Assembly: GCA_018699935.1 (NCBI GenBank)
Contig: JABISF010000074.1
Location: forward strand, 1 to 50,135
Source of the DNA: Flavobacteriaceae bacterium
GTDB lineage: Bacteria > Bacteroidota > Bacteroidia > Flavobacteriales > Flavobacteriaceae
DNA length: 50,135 nt
Reading direction: 5' to 3'
Part shown: in pieces, positions 1 to 8,764 of the stretch
Layout: each line of letters starts with the position of its first letter
Position numbering within the stretch: position 1 is the first letter of the stretch
The notes under the pieces: model-generated
Told to the model about the DNA's origin: nothing
The model's input: the letters and a program-made list of their open reading frames with translations, nothing else
Database searches by the model: none
Program-made: the position numbers and the translations under genes

Positions 1-2382
1 GAAATTGCGCAAAAATTTGGTTTTCCGTTAGTCATTCGCCCTTCTTTTACGCTCGGGGGTTCCGGAGCTTCTTTTGTACACACGGAAGCTGATTTTGATG
101 CGTTATTGACCCGAGGGTTAGAAGCTTCTCCCATCCATGAGGTATTGATTGACAAAGCCTTGGTGGGTTGGAAAGAATACGAATTGGAATTATTGCGAGA
201 CAAAAATGACAATGTGGTCATTATTTGTACCATAGAGAATATGGATCCGATGGGTATCCATACGGGAGATTCGGTAACCGTCGCCCCTGCAATGACCTTG
301 TCCGACAGAACTTTTCAGCGAATGCGCGATATGGCCATCAAAATGATGCGTAGTATTGGCGACTTTGCCGGAGGATGTAATGTTCAGTTTGCGGTCAGTC
401 CCGATGAAAAAGAAGATATTATTGCCATAGAAATCAACCCGAGAGTATCTCGATCTTCTGCTTTGGCTTCCAAAGCAACGGGCTATCCCATTGCCAAAAT
501 TGCTGCAAAATTAGCCATCGGCTATACGTTGGACGAGTTGGACAATCAGATCACCAAGGTAACCTCTGCGCTTTTTGAACCCACTTTGGATTATGTGATC
601 GTAAAAATTCCACGCTGGAATTTTGATAAGTTTGAAGGATCTGATCGCACCTTAGGTTTGCAAATGAAATCGGTGGGAGAGGTAATGGGAATTGGACGTT
701 CTTTTCAAGAAGCCCTTCACAAAGCCACCCAATCGCTCGAAGTCAAAAGGAACGGACTCGGAGCAGATGGAAAAGGAATTAAAGATTACGATCAAATCAT
801 AGAAAAACTCACCTACGCCAGTTGGGATCGGGTGTTTGTGATTTACGACGCCATCCAAATCGGGATTCCCCTGAAAACCATCCACGAGATTACAAAAATT
901 GACATGTGGTTTTTGCGCCAGTACGAAGAGCTGAATTTATTGGAACAAGAAATTTCTAAATACACCATAGATACGATTGAGAAACCCTTGATTTTAGAAG
1001 CCAAACAAAAAGGCTTTGCCGACCGTCAAGTGGCGCATATGCTCAAATGTATGGAAAGTGAAGTGTACAATAAACGGAATGAAATGGGAGTGCAACGGGT
1101 ATATAAGCTCGTGGATACTTGTGCTGCTGAATTTGCCGCGCAAACTCCTTATTATTATTCCACTTTTGAAGATCAAATACAACTAAAAGGGCAAGCCCCT
1201 TTTGTTCAAAACGACAGCATTATTACCGATCGAAAAAAGATCGTTGTTTTGGGTTCAGGACCCAACCGTATCGGTCAAGGGATTGAATTTGATTATTGCT
1301 GTGTTCACGGGGTATTGGCTGCCAGTGAATGCGATTATGAAACCATCATGATCAACTGTAATCCCGAAACTGTTTCTACGGATTTTGACATTGCGGATAA
1401 ACTTTATTTTGAGCCTGTTTTTTGGGAGCATATCTACGACATCATCCGAATGGAAAATCCGGTGGGCGTCATTGTTCAATTGGGAGGTCAAACCGCATTG
1501 AAATTGGCTGAAAAGTTGGATCGCTATGGCATCAAGATTATTGGAACCAGTTATGAATCTCTTGATCTCGCCGAAGATCGTGGGAGTTTCTCCAACCTCC
1601 TAAAAGACAACAATATTCCCTATCCCGACTTTGGCGTTGCCCAAACGGCTGATGAGGCAATTGATTTAGCTGACGAATTGGATTTCCCCATTTTGGTGCG
1701 ACCCTCTTATGTTTTGGGAGGACAAGGAATGAAGATTGTCATCAATAAAGAAGAGTTGGAATCTCATGTGGTGGAATTGCTTCAAAAAATTCCAAACAAC
1801 AAACTTTTGTTGGATCATTATCTCGACGGAGCCATAGAGGCAGAAGCAGATGCCATTTGTGATGGTGAAAATGTTTATATCATCGGAATTATGGAGCATA
1901 TTGAGCCCTGTGGAATTCATTCCGGAGATTCCAATGCGACCTTACCCGTGTTTAATATCGGTGAATTTGTATTGCAACAAATTAAAGATCACACCAAAAA
2001 AATTGCTTTGGCCTTGAATACTGTAGGACTCATCAACATTCAGTATGCTGTCAAAGACGACATGGTGTATGTCATTGAGGCCAATCCAAGAGCATCGCGA
2101 ACGGTTCCCTTTATTGCCAAAGCCTATAATGAACCCTATGTGAATTATGCCACCAAGGTAATGTTGGGAGAAAAAAAGGTTACGGATTTTGATTTCAATC
2201 CCCAACTCAAAGGGTATGCGATCAAACAACCCGTTTTCTCTTTTAATAAGTTCCCCAACGTCAATAAACAATTGGGTCCCGAGATGAAAAGTACGGGCGA
2301 AAGTATTTTGTTTATCGACAGTTTAAAAGAAGATGAATTTTACGATCTTTACGCTCGAAGAAAAATGTATTTGACCAAATAG
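1..2382 (+). CDS. carB: Carbamoyl-phosphate synthase large subunit, 5' end cut by window edge
   Basis: CarB makes carbamoyl phosphate from glutamine-derived ammonia, bicarbonate and two ATP, for pyrimidine and arginine synthesis. The reading frame is open from base 1, so about 155 N-terminal residues lie outside the window and 793 residues are visible. The first ATP-grasp half shows [10 protein letters not shown] near residue 13, [12 protein letters not shown], and [18 protein letters not shown]. The second half starts near residue 412 with [18 protein letters not shown] and repeats the ATP-grasp motif as [10 protein letters not shown] (about 565) and EANPRASRT. The protein stops shortly after [20 protein letters not shown], so the C-terminal MGS-like allosteric domain of the E. 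coli enzyme (about 1073 aa) is absent. From memory this short form, about 950 aa, is usual in flavobacteria. The family call is certain. Confidence 0.97.
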   Translation, partial: EIAQKFGFPLVIRPSFTLGGSGASFVHTEADFDALLTRGLEASPIHEVLIDKALVGWKEYELELLRDKNDNVVIICTIENMDPMGIHTGDSVTVAPAMTLSDRTFQRMRDMAIKMMRSIGDFAGGCNVQFAVSPDEKEDIIAIEINPRVSRSSALASKATGYPIAKIAAKLAIGYTLDELDNQITKVTSALFEPTLDYVIVKIPRWNFDKFEGSDRTLGLQMKSVGEVMGIGRSFQEALHKATQSLEVKRNGLGADGKGIKDYDQIIEKLTYASWDRVFVIYDAIQIGIPLKTIHEITKIDMWFLRQYEELNLLEQEISKYTIDTIEKPLILEAKQKGFADRQVAHMLKCMESEVYNKRNEMGVQRVYKLVDTCAAEFAAQTPYYYSTFEDQIQLKGQAPFVQNDSIITDRKKIVVLGSGPNRIGQGIEFDYCCVHGVLAASECDYETIMINCNPETVSTDFDIADKLYFEPVFWEHIYDIIRMENPVGVIVQLGGQTALKLAEKLDRYGIKIIGTSYESLDLAEDRGSFSNLLKDNNIPYPDFGVAQTADEAIDLADELDFPILVRPSYVLGGQGMKIVINKEELESHVVELLQKIPNNKLLLDHYLDGAIEAEADAICDGENVYIIGIMEHIEPCGIHSGDSNATLPVFNIGEFVLQQIKDHTKKIALALNTVGLINIQYAVKDDMVYVIEANPRASRTVPFIAKAYNEPYVNYATKVMLGEKKVTDFDFNPQLKGYAIKQPVFSFNKFPNVNKQLGPEMKSTGESILFIDSLKEDEFYDLYARRKMYLTK

Positions 2383-2401
2383 TAAAAATTATATACTTTT
2401 G
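2371..2401 (+). promoter_or_regulatory. Candidate Bacteroidota promoter for the DUF6580 gene
   Basis: A TTG (2371-2373) lies 20 nt before TACTTTTG (2394-2401), which fits the Bacteroidota consensus TTG-N(about 20)-TAnnTTTG. Initiation would fall about 6-8 nt after the box, at or just after the first ATG (2405). Translation from 2414 or 2420, or a leaderless transcript, is therefore possible. Confidence 0.5.
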
Positions 2402-2404
2402 GAT

Positions 2405-2914
2405 ATGACAATAATGAAGATGGGAAAAGAAAGTAATTTTAACGGAAGTGTCATTTTGGGATTGATTGTACTGGCCTTGTTGAGCCGATTAATCCCCCAT
2501 CCACCCAATTTTGCGCCCATTACAAGCATTGCCCTATTTGCAGGCTTTCACAGTTCCAAAAAGATTTGGGCGTTGCTGCTTCCCATAGGATGTATGTTTA
2601 TCACGGATTTATTTTTGGGCTTACACAGCCTTATCCCTATAGTTTACGCTTCTTTTTTCCTAATTTCTTACATTGGAATTCGCGCTAAATCCCTTTCATT
2701 GGGTACGGTGCTTTTGGCATCCACCAGCTTTTTTGTGTTTTCCAATCTAGGCGTTTGGTATTACTACTACCCACTCACATGGGAGGGATTCATGAGTTGT
2801 TTTGTGTTGGCACTGCCGTTTTATGCCAATGCCTTGGCAGGCGACCTTTTCTACACCAGTGTTCTTAATTTTTCTTTTTCAAAAATCAAAGGACTCCGTT
2901 TTTCTAATATCTAA
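2405..2914 (+). CDS. DUF6580-family integral membrane protein
   Basis: About 170 residues with five or so hydrophobic segments. The motif RLIPHPPNFAPITSIALFAG near residues 28-47 and a late ALPFYANALAGDLFYT segment are typical of DUF6580 proteins, which resemble substrate-binding (S) components of ECF-type vitamin transporters. Substrate and function are not established. It lies 22 bp after carB and directly before the cobalamin riboswitch and btuB, so a role in cobalt or B12 supply is a reasonable guess, but it is upstream of the riboswitch and not controlled by it. In-frame ATGs occur at 2405, 2414 and 2420; the promoter position leaves the exact start uncertain. No ECF A or T component is nearby. 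Confidence 0.75.
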   Translation: MTIMKMGKESNFNGSVILGLIVLALLSRLIPHPPNFAPITSIALFAGFHSSKKIWALLLPIGCMFITDLFLGLHSLIPIVYASFFLISYIGIRAKSLSLGTVLLASTSFFVFSNLGVWYYYYPLTWEGFMSCFVLALPFYANALAGDLFYTSVLNFSFSKIKGLRFSNI

Positions 2915-2924
2915 GAGTTTCATT

Positions 2925-2932
2925 TATATTTG
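2925..2932 (+). promoter_or_regulatory. -7 promoter box before the cobalamin riboswitch
   Basis: TATATTTG matches TAnnTTTG exactly and sits immediately before the riboswitch aptamer, so transcription would begin at its 5' edge. No clear TTG is seen at the -33 distance. Confidence 0.5.
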
Positions 2933-3094
2933 CGGCGAAGGTGCCCGTAGGGGGTGAAAAGGGAATTTGGTTAGAATCCAAAACTGTACCCGCAACTGAA
3001 TGCTACTTTCATTTCAATGGAAGGAAGTCGCTTCTTCGCCACTGTCCCAAGAGGGGATGGGAAGGTAGACGCCAAGCAAGTCAGGAGACCTGCC
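2933..3094 (+). promoter_or_regulatory. Cobalamin (B12) riboswitch
   Basis: The region carries the ordered conserved blocks of the AdoCbl-class riboswitch: GAAGGTGCC near 2938, GGGTGAAAAGGGAA near 2951, AATCC then CTGTACCCGCAACTG around 2977-2998, GCCACTG near 3038, GGGAAGG near 3059, and the B12 box AGTCAGGAGACCTGCC at 3079-3094. It lies 59 nt before the btuB-type receptor start. Downstream, AAAACTT (3112-3118) and AAGTTTT (3127-3133) form a 7-bp hairpin with an 8-nt loop and no U-tract after it. This suggests an expression platform acting on translation rather than a terminator. B12 binding is expected to repress the receptor. Confidence 0.93.
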
Positions 3095-3153
3095 TTCAGC
3101 ATTAATCGTCAAAAACTTCGGGAACAAAGTTTTAGAGACACATTTTTTAGGCT

Positions 3154-5016
3154 ATGCTCACGCTAAGACCCTTTATCCTACTGTCGTTGACATGCAGTTT
3201 TTTGTATGCGCAATCCTCAAAAAGCATTGACTCTTTGACACAAAATTCAATCCCAAATTTTTTAGAAGAAGTGGTGGTGAGTGATTCCAAATTTGAACTT
3301 AAGAAGTCAAGCTCTGGTAAATCCATTATCTCAATCCAACAAGAAACTATTGAAAATTATCAAGGACAAGGTTTGGGTGCCTTATTGAGACGTTATGCCG
3401 GTATTGAAATCTTAGGAAGTAGAACTTATGCTGGACAAAATAAAACCTTTTCCATCAGAGGAGGTAGAAATCGTCAAGTGCTTGTCTTGGTGGACGGTGT
3501 TCGGGTTTCTGATCCTTCTCGAATCGACAATGATTTTGATTTAAATTTTTTGAGTTTAGACGGGATCGAATCCATTGAAATTTTAAAAGGAGCTTCGAGT
3601 ACCCTTTATGGAAGTGCCGCCGCTTCGGGAGTGATCTCTATCAAAACTAAAAAGATTCATCAAAAATTTCAGACGAGTGTTCAAAATACAGTTGGAACTG
3701 CGGTAGCTCAAGACGGTGATCATTCCCGATTGAGTCGGTATGAAAATGCGGTTCAGTTGAGTCAAACCCTCGGAAAGTTAGGCATTCGAATGACGGCCGG
3801 ACAAACCTATACCGATGGCATGAGTGCGGTGGTTGGGACAGAGAAAGATCCTTTTGGCCGATTGAATTTTGGGTCGGATGTAGTTTTTAACCAAGGGGAA
3901 AAATTGGAGATAAAAACGGGTTTTCAGCAAACTCAAATTGATTCTAAATACGACAATACCTTTCCTTTGTCAGACGCCAATTTTGCATTAAAAACACACT
4001 TACAGCAGTGGTATTTTAGTCCAGATTGGACGCATGAAAAAGGAGGGCTTTCTTTGCGTTTGGGGTATCAAAAAACAAAACGGGATTTTCAAAGCGATTA
4101 TCCCTTTCAAACCAAAAGTGAAAACACTACTGCGGATCTTTTTTACAAACACATTTTTAATAAACAACTGTACGGGGTTTTTGGCACCCAGCTGCAATCC
4201 AATAATGCTGATTATGAGGGAGTTTCATCCACTTTTCAACGCGATTTTTATTCCAATTTTGTTTGGCTGATCAGTCAAAATTTCAGAATTAATGGAGGAG
4301 GTCGTTGGAATCATCACAGTACATACGGCAGTCATTTCACCTATAGTTTGAATCCCTCGGCAACGCTCTATGGGGAGGACGAACAAACAATTAAATTATT
4401 TACGAGCTTGAGTTCTTCTTTTATTGCTCCCAGCTTGTATCAGCTCTATGACGTCTATTCTGGAAACATTGACTTAGCTCCTGAGCGGAATCGATCATTT
4501 GAATTGGGGGCAGACTATCACACTTCTAAAATAGATGTAACGCTGGCCTATTTTAATCGATTTGAAAACCCCTCTTTAATTTATGATTTAGCGACCTATC
4601 GCTATGGCAACGCCAATCAAGAAGCACGATATACCGGTACGGAAGTGCAATTGAATTTTAGAATTAGTGATCGGCTGCAATGGGATCATCAGCTGACCTA
4701 TATACAAACCAAAAACGGAGATTTAAGATATCTCCCCAAATTCTCAACGCATACAGCCTTGCACGTTCAACTTTCGAAGGCATTCCAATGGACGACAGAC
4801 CTGGAAACCATTGGAAAACGTTTTGGTTTGGACAATACTACCGTTTTAGCCGCCTATGCTTTGTGGGATATGCGGATCAACTATCGTTTTCCGAAGCGAG
4901 CTGCAAATTTGTTTCTAACAGCGACCAACCTTTTCAACACTCGTTTTGTTGAAATTGAGGGTTATGCTACTTTGGGGCGTAATTGGGTGATGGGAATTAA
5001 TTATCGTTTCCCATAA
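3154..5016 (+). CDS. btuB: TonB-dependent outer-membrane receptor, BtuB-type (cobalamin/corrinoid uptake)
   Basis: 620 residues with a signal peptide (cleavage probably after residue 20, YAQ). A TonB-box-like EEVVVSD lies near residues 38-44. A plug domain (about 50-165) contains RGGRNRQVLVLVDGVRV and EILKGASSTLYGSAAASGVI, followed by a 22-strand-type barrel ending in NYRFP. The length equals that of BtuB (about 600 aa), much shorter than SusC-type receptors, and it lacks their N-terminal CarboxypepD domain. Its position directly after a cobalamin riboswitch makes corrinoid uptake the likely job, powered by TonB-ExbBD. No BtuCDF partner is in the window. The 3' end overlaps the convergent S41 peptidase gene by 20 bp. 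Confidence 0.92.
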   Translation: MLTLRPFILLSLTCSFLYAQSSKSIDSLTQNSIPNFLEEVVVSDSKFELKKSSSGKSIISIQQETIENYQGQGLGALLRRYAGIEILGSRTYAGQNKTFSIRGGRNRQVLVLVDGVRVSDPSRIDNDFDLNFLSLDGIESIEILKGASSTLYGSAAASGVISIKTKKIHQKFQTSVQNTVGTAVAQDGDHSRLSRYENAVQLSQTLGKLGIRMTAGQTYTDGMSAVVGTEKDPFGRLNFGSDVVFNQGEKLEIKTGFQQTQIDSKYDNTFPLSDANFALKTHLQQWYFSPDWTHEKGGLSLRLGYQKTKRDFQSDYPFQTKSENTTADLFYKHIFNKQLYGVFGTQLQSNNADYEGVSSTFQRDFYSNFVWLISQNFRINGGGRWNHHSTYGSHFTYSLNPSATLYGEDEQTIKLFTSLSSSFIAPSLYQLYDVYSGNIDLAPERNRSFELGADYHTSKIDVTLAYFNRFENPSLIYDLATYRYGNANQEARYTGTEVQLNFRISDRLQWDHQLTYIQTKNGDLRYLPKFSTHTALHVQLSKAFQWTTDLETIGKRFGLDNTTVLAAYALWDMRINYRFPKRAANLFLTATNLFNTRFVEIEGYATLGRNWVMGINYRFP

Positions 5017-6520
5017 AATCTCTTAAATTAAAGGGAGTATCAATGTACATGCGTTCACCTCTAAGCATTTCTGGGTCTTTGATCAAGAGTTCACGATGGG
5101 ACATTTCTACAGCCTTTGGAACGTACTTTGCAGTTCCGGTAATTTGATTTACAGTGGCTTGCAATAAAGGCTCCGTGATTTCTCCGAGCGTTCCTAAATT
5201 CCGTAAACTTTCATCCAATTCAACATTTGGTGTAAGCCCATTGGCATAATCAGCAAAACCCTCACTATTGGCAATTTTAAAGGTGATGGGTTGCATGGCG
5301 TATTTGTGATCTGGATTTTTAGTTCCTAAATTATCTACATAATCATATACGGTGATAGATCCTACATTTTTACCTACCGTGAGTTCACCAATTTGAATCA
5401 CCTCAATATGAGGAGCCAAACCGTTGATAAGCAATTCACTGGCAGAGGCACTTTCAGAAGTGGTTATTACATAAAGACGTGTAAGGTTGAGTGAGTTGAG
5501 GGGAGTGTTTCCTTCAGATAATTCATTGGTAAAATAATCTGTGAGTCGCTCCGGATCTCGCTCTTGCCAATAGGCGTTTAATTTGGTATTCCACACTTGT
5601 TGGGAAAAAATTTCTTCATTGAATTGCCCCGTAATCATACTTGCCAACTCTATGCAATTTTGGACTGACCCCCCCCCGTTATAACGCAGGTCTAGAATCA
5701 AATCTGTAACCCCTTGACTTTTAAAATCACCAAAAACGGCGTTCAAAGCAGCCCCTTTGGCATAGAGAAATTGGTTATACATTAAATAACCCACCGGATT
5801 GCCTCCAATATTTAGTGTTTTTGCAATTTGTATGGGATCGGATTCAAAATTTTCTTCTTTGGTTAATGCTACAGAGATTCCATTGGGGGTAAATGTATTA
5901 TCTTGATAAGTAGTAAAATCTAAAGTGTAACTCATACTATCTCCATAAAGTAGTTCATAATAGTTGTTAACGGTAAGGGTGGTACTATTCACGGCATAAA
6001 AAATATCCCCTCTTTTAATGTTTTTCCCATCGGCATCTGAGTTTTTGAGGATGTATTTTACTACACCTACAACTTCATTACAATCTTCACAAGCTCTTAT
6101 AAGAAAAAACTTTAAACCATTGCTGGCAAAAACTCCCTGTAAATTGTTTTCAAGTACCTCATAATCATCTTCTATCCAACTAAAACGATCTTCTTCATGG
6201 CGTAGATTATAGAAAAAATCCTCTGGATCAGCATTTTCATTAATGTATTGGGCATAAGCTCTACTGTCTAGGATTTTGGTATCGGCCAGTTCAGGAACTC
6301 TTTCTTGCCAATAATAAAAATAATTCAATCCTTGCCAAATAAAATCACTAATCTGTAAATCCCCTTCCAAGCTAATGGTAGCGTCATCGGTGTCGGTGCT
6401 GGCCGTTTCGACTGTAGTGAGGGGGTCTTCGTCAACTTCTTTTGAACAACTCAAAATACTACTTGCAGCAAAAATGAGCAGAAGGAATAGCAACTCAAAT
6501 TTTTTCATCGTCTTTTTCAT
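4997..6520 (-). CDS. S41-family (C-terminal processing-like) peptidase, lipoprotein
   Basis: 507 residues. The signal peptide ends in a lipobox with Cys25 (ILSC), followed by an acidic linker, so the mature protein is probably a cell-envelope lipoprotein. A PDZ-like segment lies near 150-200 (KRGDIFYAVNS), then the tail-specific-protease core with DLRYNGGGS near 275-285. The predicted nucleophile is Ser in TTSESASASELL (about 358) and the partner Lys is in VGKNVGS (about 382). The family cleaves polypeptides with a Ser-Lys dyad; the substrate is unknown. ATGs at 6520 and 6508 are both possible starts. The NGGGS glycines are encoded by an uninterrupted run of nine C/G (5669-5677). The gene is convergent with btuB (20-bp overlap) and divergent from the ECF sigma operon. 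Confidence 0.9.
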   Translation of the reverse strand: MKKTMKKFELLFLLLIFAASSILSCSKEVDEDPLTTVETASTDTDDATISLEGDLQISDFIWQGLNYFYYWQERVPELADTKILDSRAYAQYINENADPEDFFYNLRHEEDRFSWIEDDYEVLENNLQGVFASNGLKFFLIRACEDCNEVVGVVKYILKNSDADGKNIKRGDIFYAVNSTTLTVNNYYELLYGDSMSYTLDFTTYQDNTFTPNGISVALTKEENFESDPIQIAKTLNIGGNPVGYLMYNQFLYAKGAALNAVFGDFKSQGVTDLILDLRYNGGGSVQNCIELASMITGQFNEEIFSQQVWNTKLNAYWQERDPERLTDYFTNELSEGNTPLNSLNLTRLYVITTSESASASELLINGLAPHIEVIQIGELTVGKNVGSITVYDYVDNLGTKNPDHKYAMQPITFKIANSEGFADYANGLTPNVELDESLRNLGTLGEITEPLLQATVNQITGTAKYVPKAVEMSHRELLIKDPEMLRGERMYIDTPFNLRDFMGNDN

Positions 6521-6544
6521 TCGTTGATTGGAGTTTTAATCATC

Positions 6545-6552
6545 CAAATATA
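6545..6552 (-). promoter_or_regulatory. -7 promoter box for the S41 peptidase gene
   Basis: Read on the minus strand this is TATATTTG, an exact TAnnTTTG match, 24 nt before the ATG at 6520. Confidence 0.5.
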
Positions 6553-6664
6553 CAGTATTCAAAAATTGCTTGCTAAAAGGAGAAACATAAAATTTTGTAA
6601 AATATTTTTGAGGGTTTGTAACAAATAGCACTTAAATTCGTCTTCATTACAAAAAGCAACGACC

Positions 6665-7183
6665 TTGCCATTGGCCATTGAAAATAATTTTGTAGATCAG
6701 ATTGAAGCACTTCGGGATAAAATATTTCGAGTCACCAAACGGTTGTTAATTTCCTCTGATGAAGCTGCAGATGCCACACAAGAAGTCATCATCAAGCTTT
6801 GGCAGTTGGATCAAAACGACAGAAAAATAGAGAATATGGAGGCCTATTCCATGACCATAGCAAAAAACTATTGTTTGGATCGTTTGAAATCAAAGCAAGC
6901 GAATCAATTGTCGTTGGTTGAAAATCAGGTGACCAAACGGCAAACGGGTCTAGAAAGGACATTAGATTATAAAAATCAGTGGGAATGGGTCAACAAATTG
7001 ATTAACGATTTACCCGAAAAAGAACGTATGGTGATTCAATTGAGAGATATCGAACAATATGAATTTGATAAAATTGCAGCGATATTAGATGTACCCCAAG
7101 GTACCGTGCGGGTTTATTTAACCCGAGCAAGAAAAAAAATAAGAACACAATTTCTAAAAATACAGCAACATGGATTGGGATAA
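6665..7183 (+). CDS. ECF-type RNA polymerase sigma factor
   Basis: 172 residues with sigma region 2 (about 20-85; SSDEAADATQEVIIKLWQL) and region 4 (about 115-165; LPEKERMVIQLRD, then the helix-turn-helix PQGTVRVYLTRARKKIRTQF). An in-frame stop at 6626-6628 is followed by no ATG until residue 59, so initiation must be non-ATG. TTG at 6665 (or 6671) fits, with a weak -7 box (TAAATTCG, 6633-6640) upstream. It is the first gene of a tight four-gene operon: it overlaps the membrane anti-sigma-like gene by 14 bp, and two DUF4252 genes follow. It probably responds to an envelope signal and may autoregulate the operon. Confidence 0.9.
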   Translation: MPLAIENNFVDQIEALRDKIFRVTKRLLISSDEAADATQEVIIKLWQLDQNDRKIENMEAYSMTIAKNYCLDRLKSKQANQLSLVENQVTKRQTGLERTLDYKNQWEWVNKLINDLPEKERMVIQLRDIEQYEFDKIAAILDVPQGTVRVYLTRARKKIRTQFLKIQQHGLG

Positions 7184-7589
7184 AATACACCTTTTAATGG
7201 ATCGCTATTTTGAAGGGGAAACTACTTTGGAAGAAGAAGCAAGCCTGCGCAGACTTTTCAATTCGGCAGCCGAAATTCCGGAAGATTTAAAAAAGTACCA
7301 GCCGCTATTCACCTATTTTGAACAGTCGCAGCACACGGTTTTTCCAACTACTAAAAAACCCTTTTCTAAGCAATTTATACCCTGGATTGCCGTTGCGGCC
7401 TCGGTATTAATCATTTTTGCCATACCATTTAAAAGTCAACAGCAAACCCCCGACGAACAACAATTACAACAAGCCTATGAGGAGCTACGCTCCAATATGA
7501 ATGTAATGTCCACCTATCTGAACAAAGGAAAAAAACAATTTGCCTATTTAGAGGTTTGGAATCAAACGACTCAAAAATTTATAAAATAA
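7170..7589 (+). CDS. Small single-pass membrane protein, probable anti-sigma factor
   Basis: 139 residues. The cytoplasmic N-terminal part (1-65) is short and acidic, starting MDWDKIHLLMDRYFEGETTLEEE, the form typical of Bacteroidota anti-sigma regulators ('...RYFEGETTLEEE..LR.YF'). One transmembrane helix lies at about 69-87 (IPWIAVAASVLIIFAIPF) and a periplasmic glutamine-rich coiled tail follows. No zinc-binding HxxxCxxC motif is seen, so it is not a ZAS-type anti-sigma factor. The 14-bp overlap with the sigma gene implies coupled translation. The binding partner is inferred from position only. Confidence 0.75.
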   Translation: MDWDKIHLLMDRYFEGETTLEEEASLRRLFNSAAEIPEDLKKYQPLFTYFEQSQHTVFPTTKKPFSKQFIPWIAVAASVLIIFAIPFKSQQQTPDEQQLQQAYEELRSNMNVMSTYLNKGKKQFAYLEVWNQTTQKFIK

Positions 7590-7595
7590 AAAATC

Positions 7596-8165
7596 ATGAA
7601 AAAATTACTCAGTACACTATTGTTGGCCATGTTCGTTTTCAATGTCCACGCTCAATCTTTCTTTGATGAATACGAAAACAGAGACGATGTTTCTTTCTTT
7701 TCCATCAGTCCAAAAATGTTTCAAATGCTTGGAAAAATGAGCATTAATGTTGAAGACCCCGAAGCCTCCGAATTTTTGAAAATGGTCATGAGCATCAATA
7801 ATTTTAAGGTGCTGATTTCCGGAAGTGACCAAGTCAGCACGGATATGTTGCAATGGGTGGACAAGCAGGTGGTGGCCAATAATTTGGAAACTTTGATCAC
7901 CATAAAAGATCCCGAAGCGGATGTCGTTTTTTATGTAAAGGAGGGTAAATCGGCGGATCGGGTGGAAAAACTACTGATGTATTCCAAAGATCGAAGCAAA
8001 ATTGATCCCTCCAAAAACTTATCCGTTGGAGGACGCGACATAGAATCTGTTTTGATGCTTTTAGAGGGAGATATCGACTTAAATCAAATATCAAAACTTA
8101 CCGAAAAAATGGATCTTCCCGGAGGAAGTCAACTTCAAAAAGCAGGAAAAAAGAAACAACTTTAG
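7596..8165 (+). CDS. Exported DUF4252-domain protein
   Basis: 189 residues with a signal peptide (cleavage near residue 19, VHAQ). The body matches the DUF4252 pattern (FFSISPKMFQML, then VLISGSD and MLQWVDKQV). Function is unknown. In flavobacteria DUF4252 proteins are commonly encoded, often in pairs, after an ECF sigma / membrane regulator pair, as here, which suggests they are the envelope output or sensor of that regulon. The gene starts 6 bp after the anti-sigma-like gene. Confidence 0.85.
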   Translation: MKKLLSTLLLAMFVFNVHAQSFFDEYENRDDVSFFSISPKMFQMLGKMSINVEDPEASEFLKMVMSINNFKVLISGSDQVSTDMLQWVDKQVVANNLETLITIKDPEADVVFYVKEGKSADRVEKLLMYSKDRSKIDPSKNLSVGGRDIESVLMLLEGDIDLNQISKLTEKMDLPGGSQLQKAGKKKQL

Positions 8166-8168
8166 ATC

Positions 8169-8762
8169 ATGATTAAACGTTTTAAACCAATCATTTTTTT
8201 AGGCTCCTTAATTTTATTCATTAATTGCAACACTACGACCAGTCTTCAGAAGTATTTTGTGCAGAAGTCGGAGGATCCGGCTTTTTTAATCATGAATGTT
8301 CCCATTGCTTTGGATAGTATTTTCAGTAATGATATAGCCGAAAACGAACGTGAAGCATTGCAAGGAATTCGAAAGTTGAATTTGCTTTTTTATAAAAGGA
8401 AAGCACAAGCTTCTGACCAATGGTCGGCTGAAGTGAACGAAATTAGAACCGTTTTAAAGCAACCCAGCTACCAACATCTGATGGATTTCAAGGGTTTTGA
8501 AAAAGCAAAATTCAGCCTGATGTACGAAGGAGAAATTGAAAAGGTCAAGGAAGGAATTGTATTTTTTGAAATGGAACAATTTGGTTTTGGGGTACTGCGT
8601 ATTCTCGGAAGTTCTATTGAGCCTTCCACCTTACTCAGTATGCTGCATAAGGTAGATTTAAAACGCCTAGAAACACAATCCAAAATTCAACTGGGGGATT
8701 TAGGCAAATTGTTCAAAGAGTTTCAAAATCAACCCCAACCCCAACAAAAAGAAGTGCTGTAA
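8169..8762 (+). CDS. DUF4252-domain lipoprotein
   Basis: 197 residues. The lipobox FINC places the lipidated Cys at residue 20, so unlike its upstream neighbour it is membrane-anchored. The two proteins share the DUF4252 layout but are divergent. It is the last gene of the sigma operon, 3 bp after the first DUF4252 gene, and its stop lies only 2 bp from the stop of convergent purB, leaving no room for a separate terminator. Function unknown. Confidence 0.82.
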   Translation: MIKRFKPIIFLGSLILFINCNTTTSLQKYFVQKSEDPAFLIMNVPIALDSIFSNDIAENEREALQGIRKLNLLFYKRKAQASDQWSAEVNEIRTVLKQPSYQHLMDFKGFEKAKFSLMYEGEIEKVKEGIVFFEMEQFGFGVLRILGSSIEPSTLLSMLHKVDLKRLETQSKIQLGDLGKLFKEFQNQPQPQQKEVL

Positions 8763-8764
8763 AT

